Below are positions 1 to 13,564 of a DNA stretch of 64,000 nucleotides, piece by piece; within the stretch, counting starts at the first letter, position 1; each line of letters starts with the position of its first letter. The stretch is from Micromussa lordhowensis (lineage: Eukaryota; Cnidaria; Anthozoa; Scleractinia; Lobophylliidae): NCBI GenBank assembly GCA_964020085.1, contig OZ026603.1, positions 30,509,742 through 30,573,741 of the forward strand. The letters run 5' to 3'. Made by a program: the position numbers and the translations under genes. The notes below the pieces were generated by a model, which saw only the letters and a program-made list of their open reading frames with translations, did no database searches and was not told the origin of the DNA.

Positions 1-141
1 AAACAAAATTTGGCGCCCGAAGAAATTCTGAATTGCTTCAAATCCACGAATCGGAAAGCTGACGAAGTCAGTTCCTCGCCATCTTGATGACGTCATGCTG
101 CTTAATGACAACTCTACCAATCAGTGTCTGTTTATGATTAC

Positions 142-3100
142 CTTGTACTGAGAGGTTTCTTGGGCGACTCCAAACTGGAGGTTCCGCTGTCCGGCGTGGG
201 CTCATCTTCTGGCAGAGTGTCTAATTCAGAACCCAGTCTTCTTATTGCCCGCGCTTTTCGGGGACTGGTTGGCAAAGAAGAAAATAAAAGACACATTTGC
301 TGGAGATGCCAGTTATAACGTAGCAAAGGAAAGGTAGGGCGTATAGTTCTGTGTTTTGTCGTACCTTGTAATTTCTACGATAAGCCTTGAGTTTAACGTT
401 TTGTAAAATGCTCTTGGAGGGGCTTATTTTCAAGAACGTTTATTTCAAGGAGAGGGGGCGGGGTATTTTCGTAAAAACTTCATTTGGAAGCCAGTTTTTG
501 GTGAGCTTGAGAATTGTTTATGAATCAACTTCCGTTCAGCCTAAAAAAAAAGGCAGCGTGTCAGAGTGGTCAGTGCACCAGACTCGAAATCCGGCATCCC
601 GCTCTGACCACTAAGCTGAAGTTGTTTCCCGGTAGACCCTAGTTCAAAATAAATAGCTCGACAAAGATGCAAATTCTCTTAAATACACTCACCTAGGTAA
701 TGACTTGGTAACTGAAGACAACTTATCCGCTGACACAAAAGGTGAGCGTTTCTCAGGACTTTTCGACGACGATGGTGCCTTCTTCGCCTGAGATTCTTTT
801 TGTTTCTTTGATGAGTTCAGTTCCTTGCCCGATGTTTTCTCCTCAATCTTGGCATTTTTTTCGGGTGATTCCTTTCTTGATTTCTTTGAAGCAGACTTCT
901 CAGACGATTTAGCGGGTCTCCCTCTTTTTCTAATGAGAAGCGATAAAGTCACAGCCCGAATGAACTAAGTTAGTAAATTTAGTTACGTGTGTGAAAAGTT
1001 CTGTATGCAGTCGAACCTCTACTCAACGGCCACCTTGGAGACAGAGGAAAGTGGCCGGTTTAGATCTTTTTTTTGTTGTTGTAGCATATCAAAACGTAAC
1101 GCAATCAAAATATGTCAATAAAAGTGGAGTTCGACAGTTGTGAGCATGCGTATCCACGTTCTCCTGATTTGTATTAGCCTGCCCTCTTTTCTCTTTATCG
1201 ATGCTAGGTGAGCTGTTGTTTTGAGTTAACGTGTACAGAGTGACAAAATTGTCTGCTCCACTAGTGATAACGTAACCAGATTGTAAAACAAGTGCAAGCT
1301 GGCTCTTCTCACCTCGGAGGTGGCTGTTCGTCAGCCGGACTGGCAAACCCACTTTCCGGAGTCTCTGATGACGATTCATCTATCTCTGCCTGGATCTCTT
1401 TTACTTTCTCCTTGAAAGCATTCTTGGACGTTTTTGAGCTTCTAAAAACAACAACAATAGAAACAAATCTGGCTTTTCTAAGAAACACAGCATGACTTTG
1501 CTATGTGCATGTAACTTGAGCAAACACACTGTGGACGCATAGCAGTAACTAGAGGTGCTTAGAGCCTTGAGGCTTAAACAGCGATAGGTCATCGCCTCAG
1601 CTTACAGCTTATCTTAAGTTTGTGTGGCATAAAACATCAGCAGTGTTAATAAACCGCCGCGGCCCCTCCCCCTTCAAAGATAGGATGCCAACCCACTGCA
1701 TCATACTCCGAGTATTGTGCCAGGTTGCTCAAACAATTCACTGGCAACCATTTTTAATCACTGGCAACCATTTTTAATCCTGGGTAGAGAAGTCATCAGA
1801 TGCACTGAGAGAGTAACTCGTTTTGCATATGGACTAAAAGCAACATTTTGGGGTATCTGGTAAAAACTGATACATTTAAGAGTAATGATGTTCCCATATT
1901 ACAGTAGATATTTCGTCTAATAAAAAACACGTATCGTTTGTCCGTACATAACAAAGAAACCAGCCTCCTCTATACTATAAAGGCTACTCTTGTCCAGAGA
2001 GTTACTTCAACAAACACTGTTTATCAGTGCTCTGAATGACTGCATCAGCTCATGCCAGTTAAATGCCACAATAACACCGGTTTTCTAATTTCCTTACCTG
2101 CTTTGCGCTTTCCCTTGAGATTTCTTATCACTCTTGGCAGGAGTTCTTGACGATGTTTTTGAAGGTGTTGATTTCGATTCCGCTGCTCCCCCTTTTTTCG
2201 GTCCCTAAATTACAAATTGCAAGTAAAATACAATCTGCAGTGGGAGACTAAAGAAAAACAGGTATGGGGCAGAGGAAAGGTCCACACAGACATGCCCTAT
2301 TGTGGCGGGGGTGGGGGGAAAGGAAGGGAGTGAAAACCTGTTAAATCAAGCGCATTTTAAAAGTTCTCTGAGCGTTGTCACAGAGTTCTACAGCATAGAC
2401 GCGCGTAAACGTGCCCCAGGCCTTCCTCCTCACAAAAGTTAATTATTAGTAATTGCTAATTGTTAGTTAAACAGTATATTATAGATTACATAAACACTGA
2501 CTATCCCATTTTTGATTTTCGTTACGTTTGACTCATCTTGACTGAAAAAACGCAGGAAAAAATCTACTTCTTAACAAGCAACTTTGCACATCGCTAAGGG
2601 GACTTAAGACATCCTCAGTTCAAATGAAAGAGAATCAAATAGCTTAGCTACATCGAAATAATAAACAACATTTGCTCACCTAAACCAGAAAAAAAACACA
2701 GTTATAACTTTTCACAGGTCTCACCTTTGTAGAAGTAAATTGGAATCCCTTTGGCAGATAACTCTTTGTGTTGGGACTACCTCCCTAAAAATTACAATTA
2801 CACAATAATTTAATGCTTAAAGGACATACGACGTGCTTCTGATTTTCAATTATGCATGATGTAAATACAACTGTTTTTTATCTCAAGTTCGAAAGAACAC
2901 TTCCTTGTATAGTCTTCTTCGCTGCCATTATTTACGTCGTCACACAACGCTTGTGTTGGCGAACGGATGGGACTGCGTGACACCAATTTTTCTTACATTG
3001 CCATATATTTCTTTTAAACTTTTTTGTTTTCTTTCTGACAATTAGTTGGTACTTCAACACAATATCTCCAGGCCAGTTGATGATTATTTTTGTTATTCTC

Positions 3101-6100
3101 CTCGCTTTTCTGCTTAACAAGGTTTGGATGTTGTAAGGAAAAATGAAATGTTGTACTTTTTTTAAGGGAGTTTTCATATAGAGATAACCTCTTTTAAAAC
3201 TTCCTTTTCTAGAGGTATCTTGCTTCTTTTCCCTTATTTTTTAGTTTTTTAATTGTATATATAGTTTGCGCCTGGAATAAATAAAGTATATAAATAAATA
3301 AAGTATGTATGTACGTGACATGTTGCTGTTCTAAAATATACAATTATGTTGCTGCAAACATTTGATGTTGTAACAAAGTTGTTACAGCAACAGAAAAAGC
3401 CCACCAAAGTTCCACAATTCTCACCTCAGAAGGAACAAAGAACCTTTTAGGTAAAACAGGGTTGCCTGGAAACTCTTTCAACACGAAGTTATGGACCTAC
3501 ACGAGTAGAGATGTTAAGATCAGCGAAAATGTCACAATGAATTACCCCAGCAACAAGAATAATAGAGCAAATTTTTTCCATAGCTCGTCATGGAACAGAC
3601 ATCAACATAACACGGTGTACTGCGTGACCAGTCAATCAAATGCATAAGGAGACTAAAATGGACTTGCCAGTACAAATAGCAAATATCAGTACCTTGTTTA
3701 TGAGGAGTCCCAGTGCCAGATCACAAACGGTGTAAAGATTCTGTTTGAAAATACGACAGTGACAGAGATTAAAGGAGCTCAGATCTGACCACGTGCAAAA
3801 TTGCTTAAGGTGGGCACACACGAGGGGACTAGTCCCTGCGTCTTGTCCCTGCAACTAGTCCCCTGAAATTAAACACGAAGGGACTGGTCACAGGGACTTG
3901 TCCTACAAACAGTTCCCACAAAGCGTTTTGAAGAACAAGTCTCAGCCACTTGTCCCTAAAATTTAAACCAGTCTGAATTTGTGGACTAGTCGCAAGGACT
4001 AATTTTTGGTCCCTGCAACAATTTTGTGGTAAAAATGACCAGTTCACACATTGGGACTTGTCCCCACGACTTGTTACAGGGACAAGTCCCCTCATGTGTG
4101 CCGATCTTAAACTGAAGGAAACTTGAAAATAGTAGTTTACTAATACAGAGAAACCCCAACGAAATAATAATAAACCATAAAGGAACAAGGATGGAAACGA
4201 TTGACATGAATTACAAACGACAAACTTGAAAACTTTAGGCTAAACTTTTCAAGATGTGCAAGGTATACCCGGCTGCCCCTTTAAGTGACAGTGACACAAA
4301 GTAACAGAACAACAACAACAACAACAACAAAACTACTAATGTTACTTCAAATAAGCAACACCATCCCTGTTCCTACGAGGGTACTTTCTCATAACTCGAG
4401 TCCTTGCTCCTTTTTGTGCAAGTTTGACAGAACAAGTGCCTCTTGAGAGCTCCGTCATAGGATCGATTTTGATCAGGTTCAAAAACAATAAACGCGACTG
4501 GAAGTAAAAATTCTGGGACTCGATTCAGCCTTTTCTTTTTAGCCAGGTATGCACAATTCAACTGGATGACCGATATTTTCAGACTTCTAATCGGATCTTT
4601 CTATGATCACCCATTTCTCGACTGCTAGTAAATAGGAACGAAGACTCTGGGCACAATAATGGTTGTGTCAGATACATTAGTTATTTTTTGCGATGTCAAG
4701 GCTTTTTTATCCGGGCATATCTTACATGAAAAGAAATCAACAAACAAAGCTCAAGACAACATTCTTTAAATCTGAACTGATAACTCAGAAAGATTGTATC
4801 TTCGTTCTTTACCTTGTTCACTTCTGCATCTTCAGGTGCCTGGGCATCTTTGGTTTCTTTCACGTTTTCTACTAGTTTTTTGAGAAAGCTGTAATTATCT
4901 GCTTTGGCCAAAATCGGCTCCATAAAGAACCAAAGGTAACTAAAGAATGGGAGGAAAACAGATGGTTTATTCAACTGAAACAAACTAGAAGACACTAACT
5001 GAGGTGCTGTAGTGTGACAAAACAATGCAACTAAACCAACATTTACACAACTTGGTAACCAGTCATCTAGCCCCCAAGTCGACTAGCCCCTGGCCGGTTG
5101 GCCCACAACCAGAAGTCTTAAACAATGGCCGTTTTTATGCTAGGGACGTTAATAATGTCGTCTCAGACGTTAAAGCTGTCTCCAGACGACTTTAACGTCT
5201 AGTATAAAAACGGAAAATAAGACGCTTTTAACGTCTGTCAATTTAAACATCTGAGACGTTAAACCTGTCTAGTATAAAAACATGAAGACTTGAAAAGACC
5301 TGCCATGTTTTGTTCGTATACTGGCGCCATTTTCGAACAAATCTACCAGGCGTGCTAAAAGTTGCTTGTTTCCAGTGTCCTCCGAGTATAGAGCCCAGTC
5401 TTTTTAAAAAAAATAGTTTTTTTTCTGTTAGACGTTAAAGGTGTCTAGACAACTTAAACATCTAGCATAAAAATGGCCATTGTCCATTTCTCGGTCTTTA
5501 AGCGTAAATATGGTGGCTTCTGGTTGGGGGCTAACTGTCTAGGGGCTAATTAACTTGGGGGCTAAAAGACCGGTAACCAAGAGGTTATGTAACGTTTGGT
5601 TTTAATCTCGTGTGCATGAGTGTTGGGAAGGGGTTACTTACATCCGGGGGGATACTTACAACAGCTTTTTCTTAGGCTTAGATCTGTCGTAAATCGGAAG
5701 GGGGGGGGGGGTTATGACTGGGGAAGATACGAGACCTTGGCACTGGTTTTATTTCACTTGCGCTTACAGCGTTATAAAGTGCATAAAGATCACGTGAATA
5801 AACGAAACGATGAAGGTAAATAATTCTTACTCTCTGAACTGTACTAGAGTCTCGTGATCGTCTTGTTTAAAGTCTGGATGATGGGCTAGCATATGGACAA
5901 CACAAGGAAGAGCGTACTCTGGCAAAATGGAGTGTGAACAAGCTGCAAGAAAACAAAGGACAAAACGAACTTGTAACACCATGAGCAGGAGAGACATTTA
6001 TTATTAGTTGGACTTCTTAGTTAAAATAAGACACAACTGCCAATAAATCCTTGATTGGCCAAGATTGCTTCTGTTTATGAAGTTCGACTGTATCTTGGTC

Positions 6101-9100
6101 CATACAAAAGCAAACAAAGTCGGACAATATCCAGATATCTTGAACTCACTCTTGGTCAGTAACCCATACATTAAGCTTGAATTTAGTTGCTAAGAGCTAA
6201 GGACGTGGAAAATTGCATTGGAAGTAGGCTGATCAGTGTTCTACTAGCAGCAAACATGGAGCAGTCGTATGTTGACTGGCTGTGAGCATAAGCTCTTCCT
6301 TCGTAAATAGGTTAACCTCAGCCTATCTGCATCTGGTCAACTCACCTTGAGCGGCTGAGTGTTGCTTTAAGTAATCTCGCCTTGTCTTGACATTCTTTGT
6401 AATCATTTGTCTAACCTACAAAGTACGTTTTGCGCCACAAAGTTAAGTTCAGTGCAAACGGGTACAGTATCACAGACTTGAACTTATGCCATGAGAGAAC
6501 TTGGTTTTTGATAATTCTTCACAATAATAAAAGGTATAACCTACAGCAAATTTCTAATTTTTTTTTTTTTTTTCGTTTCCTTTCTATTTTATTATCATTT
6601 TTAACCTTTAGTTTTTACATGGCATATGTTGCATTACAAATAATAATACGCATTACTGACATTAAAAAACTTCCAGCTAACAATACAGTACTAACATCGG
6701 CCTATAACTTGATACAGTACTAGTTGATGATTATGATTATCGCCATTGCAGAATGTTATTTTACCTACTTACAGTACGTCATATTGCTTGCTTAGAATTA
6801 GAAACATTTACTACATATGACGATTGACTACTTACAATTAATTACTAGATTACACATTGAATCACTTACTGACAATTTACATTTACAGGTGCACTCCTTT
6901 TCGGTTGATAAGTATTAAAGTTAGAAGAATGGGAGTCAAGTAAACCATTCCGTTTTCTAGTATACTTCAATTCACCATATCTATATGCTATATCTAACAC
7001 TGTTGCTGAAAACCTAATTAAGCTAACTATCACTAAGTTTTTTTTTTTATGACCAGGAATTACTTTAATTATAATACAAGTTGTGAAACAGGAAAAGAAA
7101 GCGGAGGAGACATCTTTGGTTTCTCTTATTATTTATACTTCGAAATTTTCAATTTTGTATTTAAACGAGATTTTATTTACAAAATCAGCAAGTAAGATTG
7201 AACTAGTCTGCAGTTTGTTAGTGTAAATGTAGTATTTCATAAAAAGGAGTGTGTAGTTAAATTTCTTCGCTGCATTTTTTCCAAATTGTTCGGATGTAAC
7301 GCCGAACAGTTTCTCTTGCATGGACGGGTTAAAGTGCGTTTTGTTCGTTAGATTGAACCAATTGATGACCTCGTGTGAAAATTTTTTAACAAAAGTACAG
7401 TCACTGAAAGTATGATCAATGGAGTCCCTTTCGCCACAATATACACAGTCATCGTCTGACTGGATACAATAACGAAAAAGTTCTCTTTTTGTAACTACAA
7501 TTCGGTGCATAAATTTAAATTGAAATTCCTTGAGCTTGGGCTCTTTACATAGAGTTTTGAGGGAGGCGAAACGTTTTTTCCACACATCTTTTTTTGTTAC
7601 AAAGTGCTTGTCCCATTTTTGGGGACCCTTATGTTCTGCTGTGTGTGTCCTGGTGTTGAGTAGTTTGTAAAATTCACTAGTTCGAATTTTAATCAGGTCA
7701 ATTTGTGTAGATTCGTCAAGCTGAAAATTAAAGGTATTGCTAAGGTAAGGGTCTTTCTTTATTGGAGCCTCATTTCTTGCCAAAGTTAGCAGGTGTTTCG
7801 GGATGGCACTAATGACCTGATAGTATTGAAGAAAATTAGTCTTTTTACAGTGGTAATTGTCCAAAAACTCCTGATACGACATTAGTTGACCGGTCGATGT
7901 TAGAAGATCTTGGATTGAAAGAATGCCATTTTGATACCATTCCCTAATAAAAAAGGGTCTATCTCCAACGAGTATATCTTTGTTATTGTGTAGAATTATA
8001 GTTTGGTCTCTACTATGAATATATAGAGTTTTTAATTCTCTGAAGAACTTTAGAATATTTCCATAGAACACCGGCAGTGAGGTTAGGTATTTTTCGTCAT
8101 AATTGCATCTTAATAAAAAGTTGAGACCCCCTACTCTTTTAAGATAGTAATCTGGGACTGTTTTCCATTTTGGATTTCCTGGCAACAAAAGTCTAGGAAT
8201 CCAGGCCAGTTTTAGAGCCTTGAACATTATTTCTGTGTCTACCATACGCAGTCCGCCTTTATTGAGGTCTTGGTAAAGCCCCTCCCTTTTAATTTTGTCT
8301 TTTTTATTGTTCCACAGAAAGTTAAATAGTTTTGTTTTTAGAATTGGTGTGATTTCCTCAGGAACGTTTAACGTCGAGGCTGAATAAACTAGCTGTGACA
8401 GTCCTAGAGACTTGATTATCAGAACTTTTCCAAACAATGTGAGATTTCTTGCTCTCCATATATCCAAATTTGTTTGCATCTTGCGTATTTTAAGATGAAA
8501 GTTTAATTCATTGTTTTCCTTATCATTATACGAAACATGAACCCCTAATATACCCATTGGACTGCGCATCCATTTTAGATTTAAGGGATTGCTTTTATTT
8601 TTTTCCCATTTCCCCAGCCACATTGCTTTAGATTTCTTAACGTTTAAAGTTAGGCCTGACAACCTTCCAAATTCATCGACTAATTTCAAGGCTTCTTTAA
8701 CTGCTTCCAAATCTGCACAAAACAAGTTTGTGTCATCTGCAAATTGACTTAATTTAATTGTATTTTCCAGAATTTTAATACCTACTATCTTTGTGTCTTG
8801 TCTTATCTTGTTTGCTAACAGTTCAGCTGACAGAACAAATAAAAAGGGAGAAAGCGGAAAATTTCTAATTCCCAGCAGCAATGTTCTCTCTACCTTTTTT
8901 AAAACAAATTGAAACAAAAATGTGCCTGATCCTCTAGAAAACTTCAGTCTTGATTAGATTTAAAAAAAAACCCAGATGTTTCCAAGATACAATACAGAAA
9001 ATGTATGAAAATCTGTAATGGGGATTAAAGTTTACCTGGTTCTTTCTTTCCTTGACAGGTTCTGGTGCTGCCAGCGCAAAGATCCCGAGATATTCCAAAG

Positions 9101-12100
9101 GAAGTTTCAGTAAATCTTCAGCTTTGTGAAGCTTTTTTGTAAACTTGTCTCGAACCTCGTAACAAGAGTCCTAAAAATACAACAACGTGAAAACTATCTG
9201 AAATTAAGAGGGGCACATCAGAGGAAGAAAAGCCCTCTCAGTTTATCAATGAACATATCCTTTTTTGTTATGATCAGAATAATCAAGGTCTAGGTAAGAC
9301 TTTGTCAGCCAAAATTTGAATTTATTTGTAAAGGTTTAACTAATTCAGCTCTAGAGCTGTGATTTTAAAGCTTCAATAAACTATTTATCTATTTGATGCT
9401 GAAAGCAGTTACCATAGCATACACAGCAAGTGTCCTTATAGCAGCATGGAAGTGAAGTGGAAGTGTTCTGCATTCTGGCCAAGCGAAAATTAGGGTGACA
9501 GCAAAAGCATCAGAGGTGGTGGGGATGGGAAAAACTGTAACTTTGATTACCAGTATTCCAGTTATCCTAGAACTACTATCTCATAGTAACAGTGTTCTAC
9601 GATCTGTTGTCTTGAAGAAGAATTTATTTTGACTAATGTTATGTTTGACAGAACACCACTTTTAGTTTGATGCATGCATGTTTAAGAGGATGTCCATTGC
9701 GCATGAACTTGACAAATTACTCTCTAATCTGCTAGCAGATTAGTCAATAGCCTGCTGGAAGATTAGAGAATAACCTGGTAGCAGATTATTTTTTAATCCT
9801 GTGGCATACAATATGAAATCTGTGGGCTCTTAGCCTGTGAGAAGAGATAGTAATTACCACAACAGAAAAGACGCACTAGTGGACTATAGGGTAAACAGAG
9901 AGTTGGTATAAGCAGTATGAACTAACATCGCATAGCACAATTATCACTACCCTTGTAGAGTGTTTGTAAGTTTAATTTCAAAGATGCATCAGACAACATC
10001 ACATGTCACAAACAAAACAAACTACACGACAAAATCTCATCTCAAGCGCAAACATGGAATAAAATTGAAAATTCTTCAGCTCTTCCTCTAAGCCACAACA
10101 GCAAAGCTTATCTTGTCGCAAAAACTAATACACAAGACACACAAGGTCATATTTATCTTATACACAGTTAAAACATCATACTCTTGCACCGACCTACCTG
10201 CATAACCAGTGAGAGTCGCTGAAAGTTCTCCAGAGTTATACACTCAATATAATGAGCTTCTTGAGCAATCTTGATGATTCCACAAGCTGCAGCTAGACGA
10301 AGTCTTGAACAATCAGCAGCACTACAACAGGAAGGAAAATAAGTTACTAGAATCACTCCTCTTCACTTCCTTTCAATGTAAACAGAAGTAGCAAGGATTT
10401 GACTTTGTCTCAAGGTCATTAGCAATCCAAAGCATTTTTTCCTGTCATAATAATTCAAACATGCCAGTCACATCAGGAATAACAAAAAACGTTATGTTTT
10501 GCTCCTTGTTCTTTGTTTTTGTTTTTATAGTTATCATTCCTACACTATGTACGCTGTAGCTGGTTTTAGGATACATTATTCTTTTTCCTTTCACAGGTTA
10601 TCATTTTGCAACATTATCATAACTGATAATTTGCACAACACAGTTTATTAATTCATAATTTTGTTTAATTTATACTGTATCCTCTTGTATATTTTTAAAA
10701 TTAACACCAGGTGTCTGTAACAATCATGACATGACAGGGTCATCTTGGATTAATCAGTATTAATGATGTAAAACAGAATACAACAGGAACAACCACTAGC
10801 AAGCAAGTACCTTACACATCCCTGCTGTTGCAGATCCCCTTTATGAGCAAGCACACTGTCTAACAATCTGAGCACTGGTTGACCTGAAGGCTTGTGGTTG
10901 ACTTCCCGGCCTCTCAACCACTTCACCAGTAGCCGTATACCTTTGATCTAAAATAGAGTGTGAAAGGAAACATTATTAGGAACCTTATGCAAACTATGGC
11001 GGCAATGGCAATGACAACGTCACCTTGAACAAAAGGCTTAATGAGCAGAACAATGGCTAAGCACGTGCGTTTAAATCTTTGTATATTTTGTCTGCAAAAC
11101 AACAACACAAAATGACCAAGCCCAGCCTATTGTGGAGAATGTAGGCCTAGACAGCAAATTGTTTGTATTTTCTTTTTGAAATTGACCGCTTTCATTACAT
11201 ACTTCAAGTTTTAAACCAATTGGCATACTGAGCAGATTTAGATAGTGATGAAGTAAAAAGAAGGTAAAATATAAATATATACTTTTTACTAGGCATTGTC
11301 ATTGGTTAAATCCTTATTATTAGTGTATTCAAATAGCAGCTTTGAAATTTACGTATTTCAAAGTCTTTAACTTTTAACTACAAGAGATTGTCTCCTTAGT
11401 CTTAAAACTGCCATATCTATGTCATATGGAGTACAGTGGAACCTTGATTTAACAAACCTCTACCAATATATAACAAAGTCTTTGGTATAACGACCAATAT
11501 TCCTCGTTACAGCAGTAGTAAAATGCACGGAAAGAATCTCGATGCAACAAAACCTTGTTTTAGCAAACATATTTTGCCAGGCCCTTGGCTCTTTGTTACA
11601 TCGAGGTTCCACTGTACCATACATGTATCCTGCATGCTCACCTTTGCCTGTGTTTCTTGGGCAACATCTCTGTCTTCACACCACGCACTTTCACTTTCAT
11701 CAGAATTGACTGCCTCTCCCTGTCACCAAACAAAAACAAGTCAACAACAAGTCACCTAACTCCCTCGTCCCAGCATAACTCCAATCTCAAGCAGAGAAGT
11801 TAATAAACACGATCTTCTTCTAAGGGAAATATATACAGGGTTTCCTGAGTTGGTGCGGGAGATGTCAAACGGGTAAAGAAATCTACAAAAGTTCTTTAGA
11901 AGCCCTTAAGGATTGTTTGGTGATGAATAACAAAGTTGCCAGCGATGGAGTAGTTATTCTTCATGGTTGCCACAGGCATCAGTTTTCAAAATTCCCTCTT
12001 GTTCCTGTCATAAATATAGGATTAGCCTGACTAAATAACTTACAGCTGTTCTTTCCACCCATTTATTTAGGATTGATAAGTTTTCAATAAATTTGCCTTC

Positions 12101-13533
12101 GTATTTAAGGAGATCACAATGACCTGAAGAGTTTCTTCCAGCCTTCAATGTATGGTATCAAATCAATAATATTTGCCTGGACTCAAAATAAAATTCTTTC
12201 AATTGACTTTTCCATGAAATTGAAGACCATTTCCTGACCTATGACAATCCTGTTCTTCACTGCAACAATTTAAATATCAAGACAACAATGTTAATTGGCA
12301 TACTTACCCTGTCCTTCATCAGTAGTTCTTTGACTACAAAATCTCGCACAATGGCAGGCCTCTGAGTCTCAAACAGGGTTGGTGCCAAAAGTGCAATCTC
12401 GCCAAGAGCTGTTAGTGTTGTTAGCAGAAGAGGACAATCGGAGCTCAAGGAACTAACTAGGTTCTGAAAAGAAATGCGAAGTATCGAGATCCTGTTTTGC
12501 GGGCATGGCTTGAAAAAAAATTCGCCCCTAAGCAACACATAAACGGACACTTTTAAACTGACTTTTTTCAGCTCAATACACTAAAAGGCACCGCTCATCA
12601 AGATCAAGATCAAATTGGATTTTGTAAGTTTTTGTGATCAGGGGAAAAGCACTTAACCTGAAGAAAAACGCCAAGAGCAAGCACAAAAAAACAAGCACTC
12701 ACACTTACTTCTAACAATCCCCCTGCTTGAAATTCAACAGTACAATTACATTCTACAATACTTACTGCAAAGATGCGATCAAAAGGCTGAGAGGAAGCAG
12801 TGGAAATCTTCGCCATGGATCTAAGTGAGTGCTTGGCTTGACAAGGAGTTCCTTTTACTGCTAATTTGGACAGGACTGGGTGATAGTAACTGATAGAGGG
12901 AAAAAAAGAAAAAACAGGGGTTTCATTAAGAGCTGGGCACCTTGGAAGTTGACTGGCTGTGAGGATGATTTTGCTTGCCTGGATTGACCATCTAGACAGC
13001 TTTTTTAATAGATGGCAGTTTGGGCCAGTTGGCAGGAGCAATTCAGCTGTTCATAGTAGGTAAATAAATAACATTTACTAAACTCACTTTGCTAATGATT
13101 TGTTCACTTTTTCAATGCCATCTCCAGTCAAGGCAAGCATCTTTAGTGAGTGATCAACTGAAAAAAATCATAATTGCAATTAATGGACTACAAGAAACAT
13201 TGGAAATACAAAATTCTTCTGAAAACAGATACATGCCGAAATAACCTAAGGTAAAACTTAAATTTGAAAAGCACAAGAGGCATGATTGTCTGACAAAAAA
13301 ATGCTGTTAATGTTTCAAGCTTACCTATTTCTTGATCCTTGTTTTTCAGAAACACCAGCAGTTGTTGAAATGTGTCATCATTTTGAAATTGAGATGGAAA
13401 CACACCAGCCAGACTCTAAGAAAGTTAAATAGTGACATCTTTTTCATTCAGATTGAAAGGTTAATTCTCCTTACTGACTGCCACATTTAACATGTACCCT
13501 GTTTCTACTGAGTTAAAGAAACACTCACGGAAG

Positions 13534-13564
<31 letters not shown>

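Noticed and set aside
551..625. Possible functional tRNA-Ser gene
   Set aside because: The cloverleaf cannot be completed, the B box is not recognisable and the sequence runs into SINE body.
1009..1075. Tigger-like terminus (GCAGTCGAACCTCTACT)
   Set aside because: Only one end is visible; no matching right end or TA pair was found, so element bounds cannot be given.
4373..4561. 62-codon minus-strand ORF as a possible PDS5 exon
   Set aside because: The flanking exons 4813-4939 and 3693-3740 join directly in frame (EVNK to NLYTVCD), matching PDS5 proteins without any insert.
12610..13041. 143-codon minus-strand ORF as one coding unit
   Set aside because: Only 12766-12889 is a PDS5 exon; the rest reads through flanking introns.
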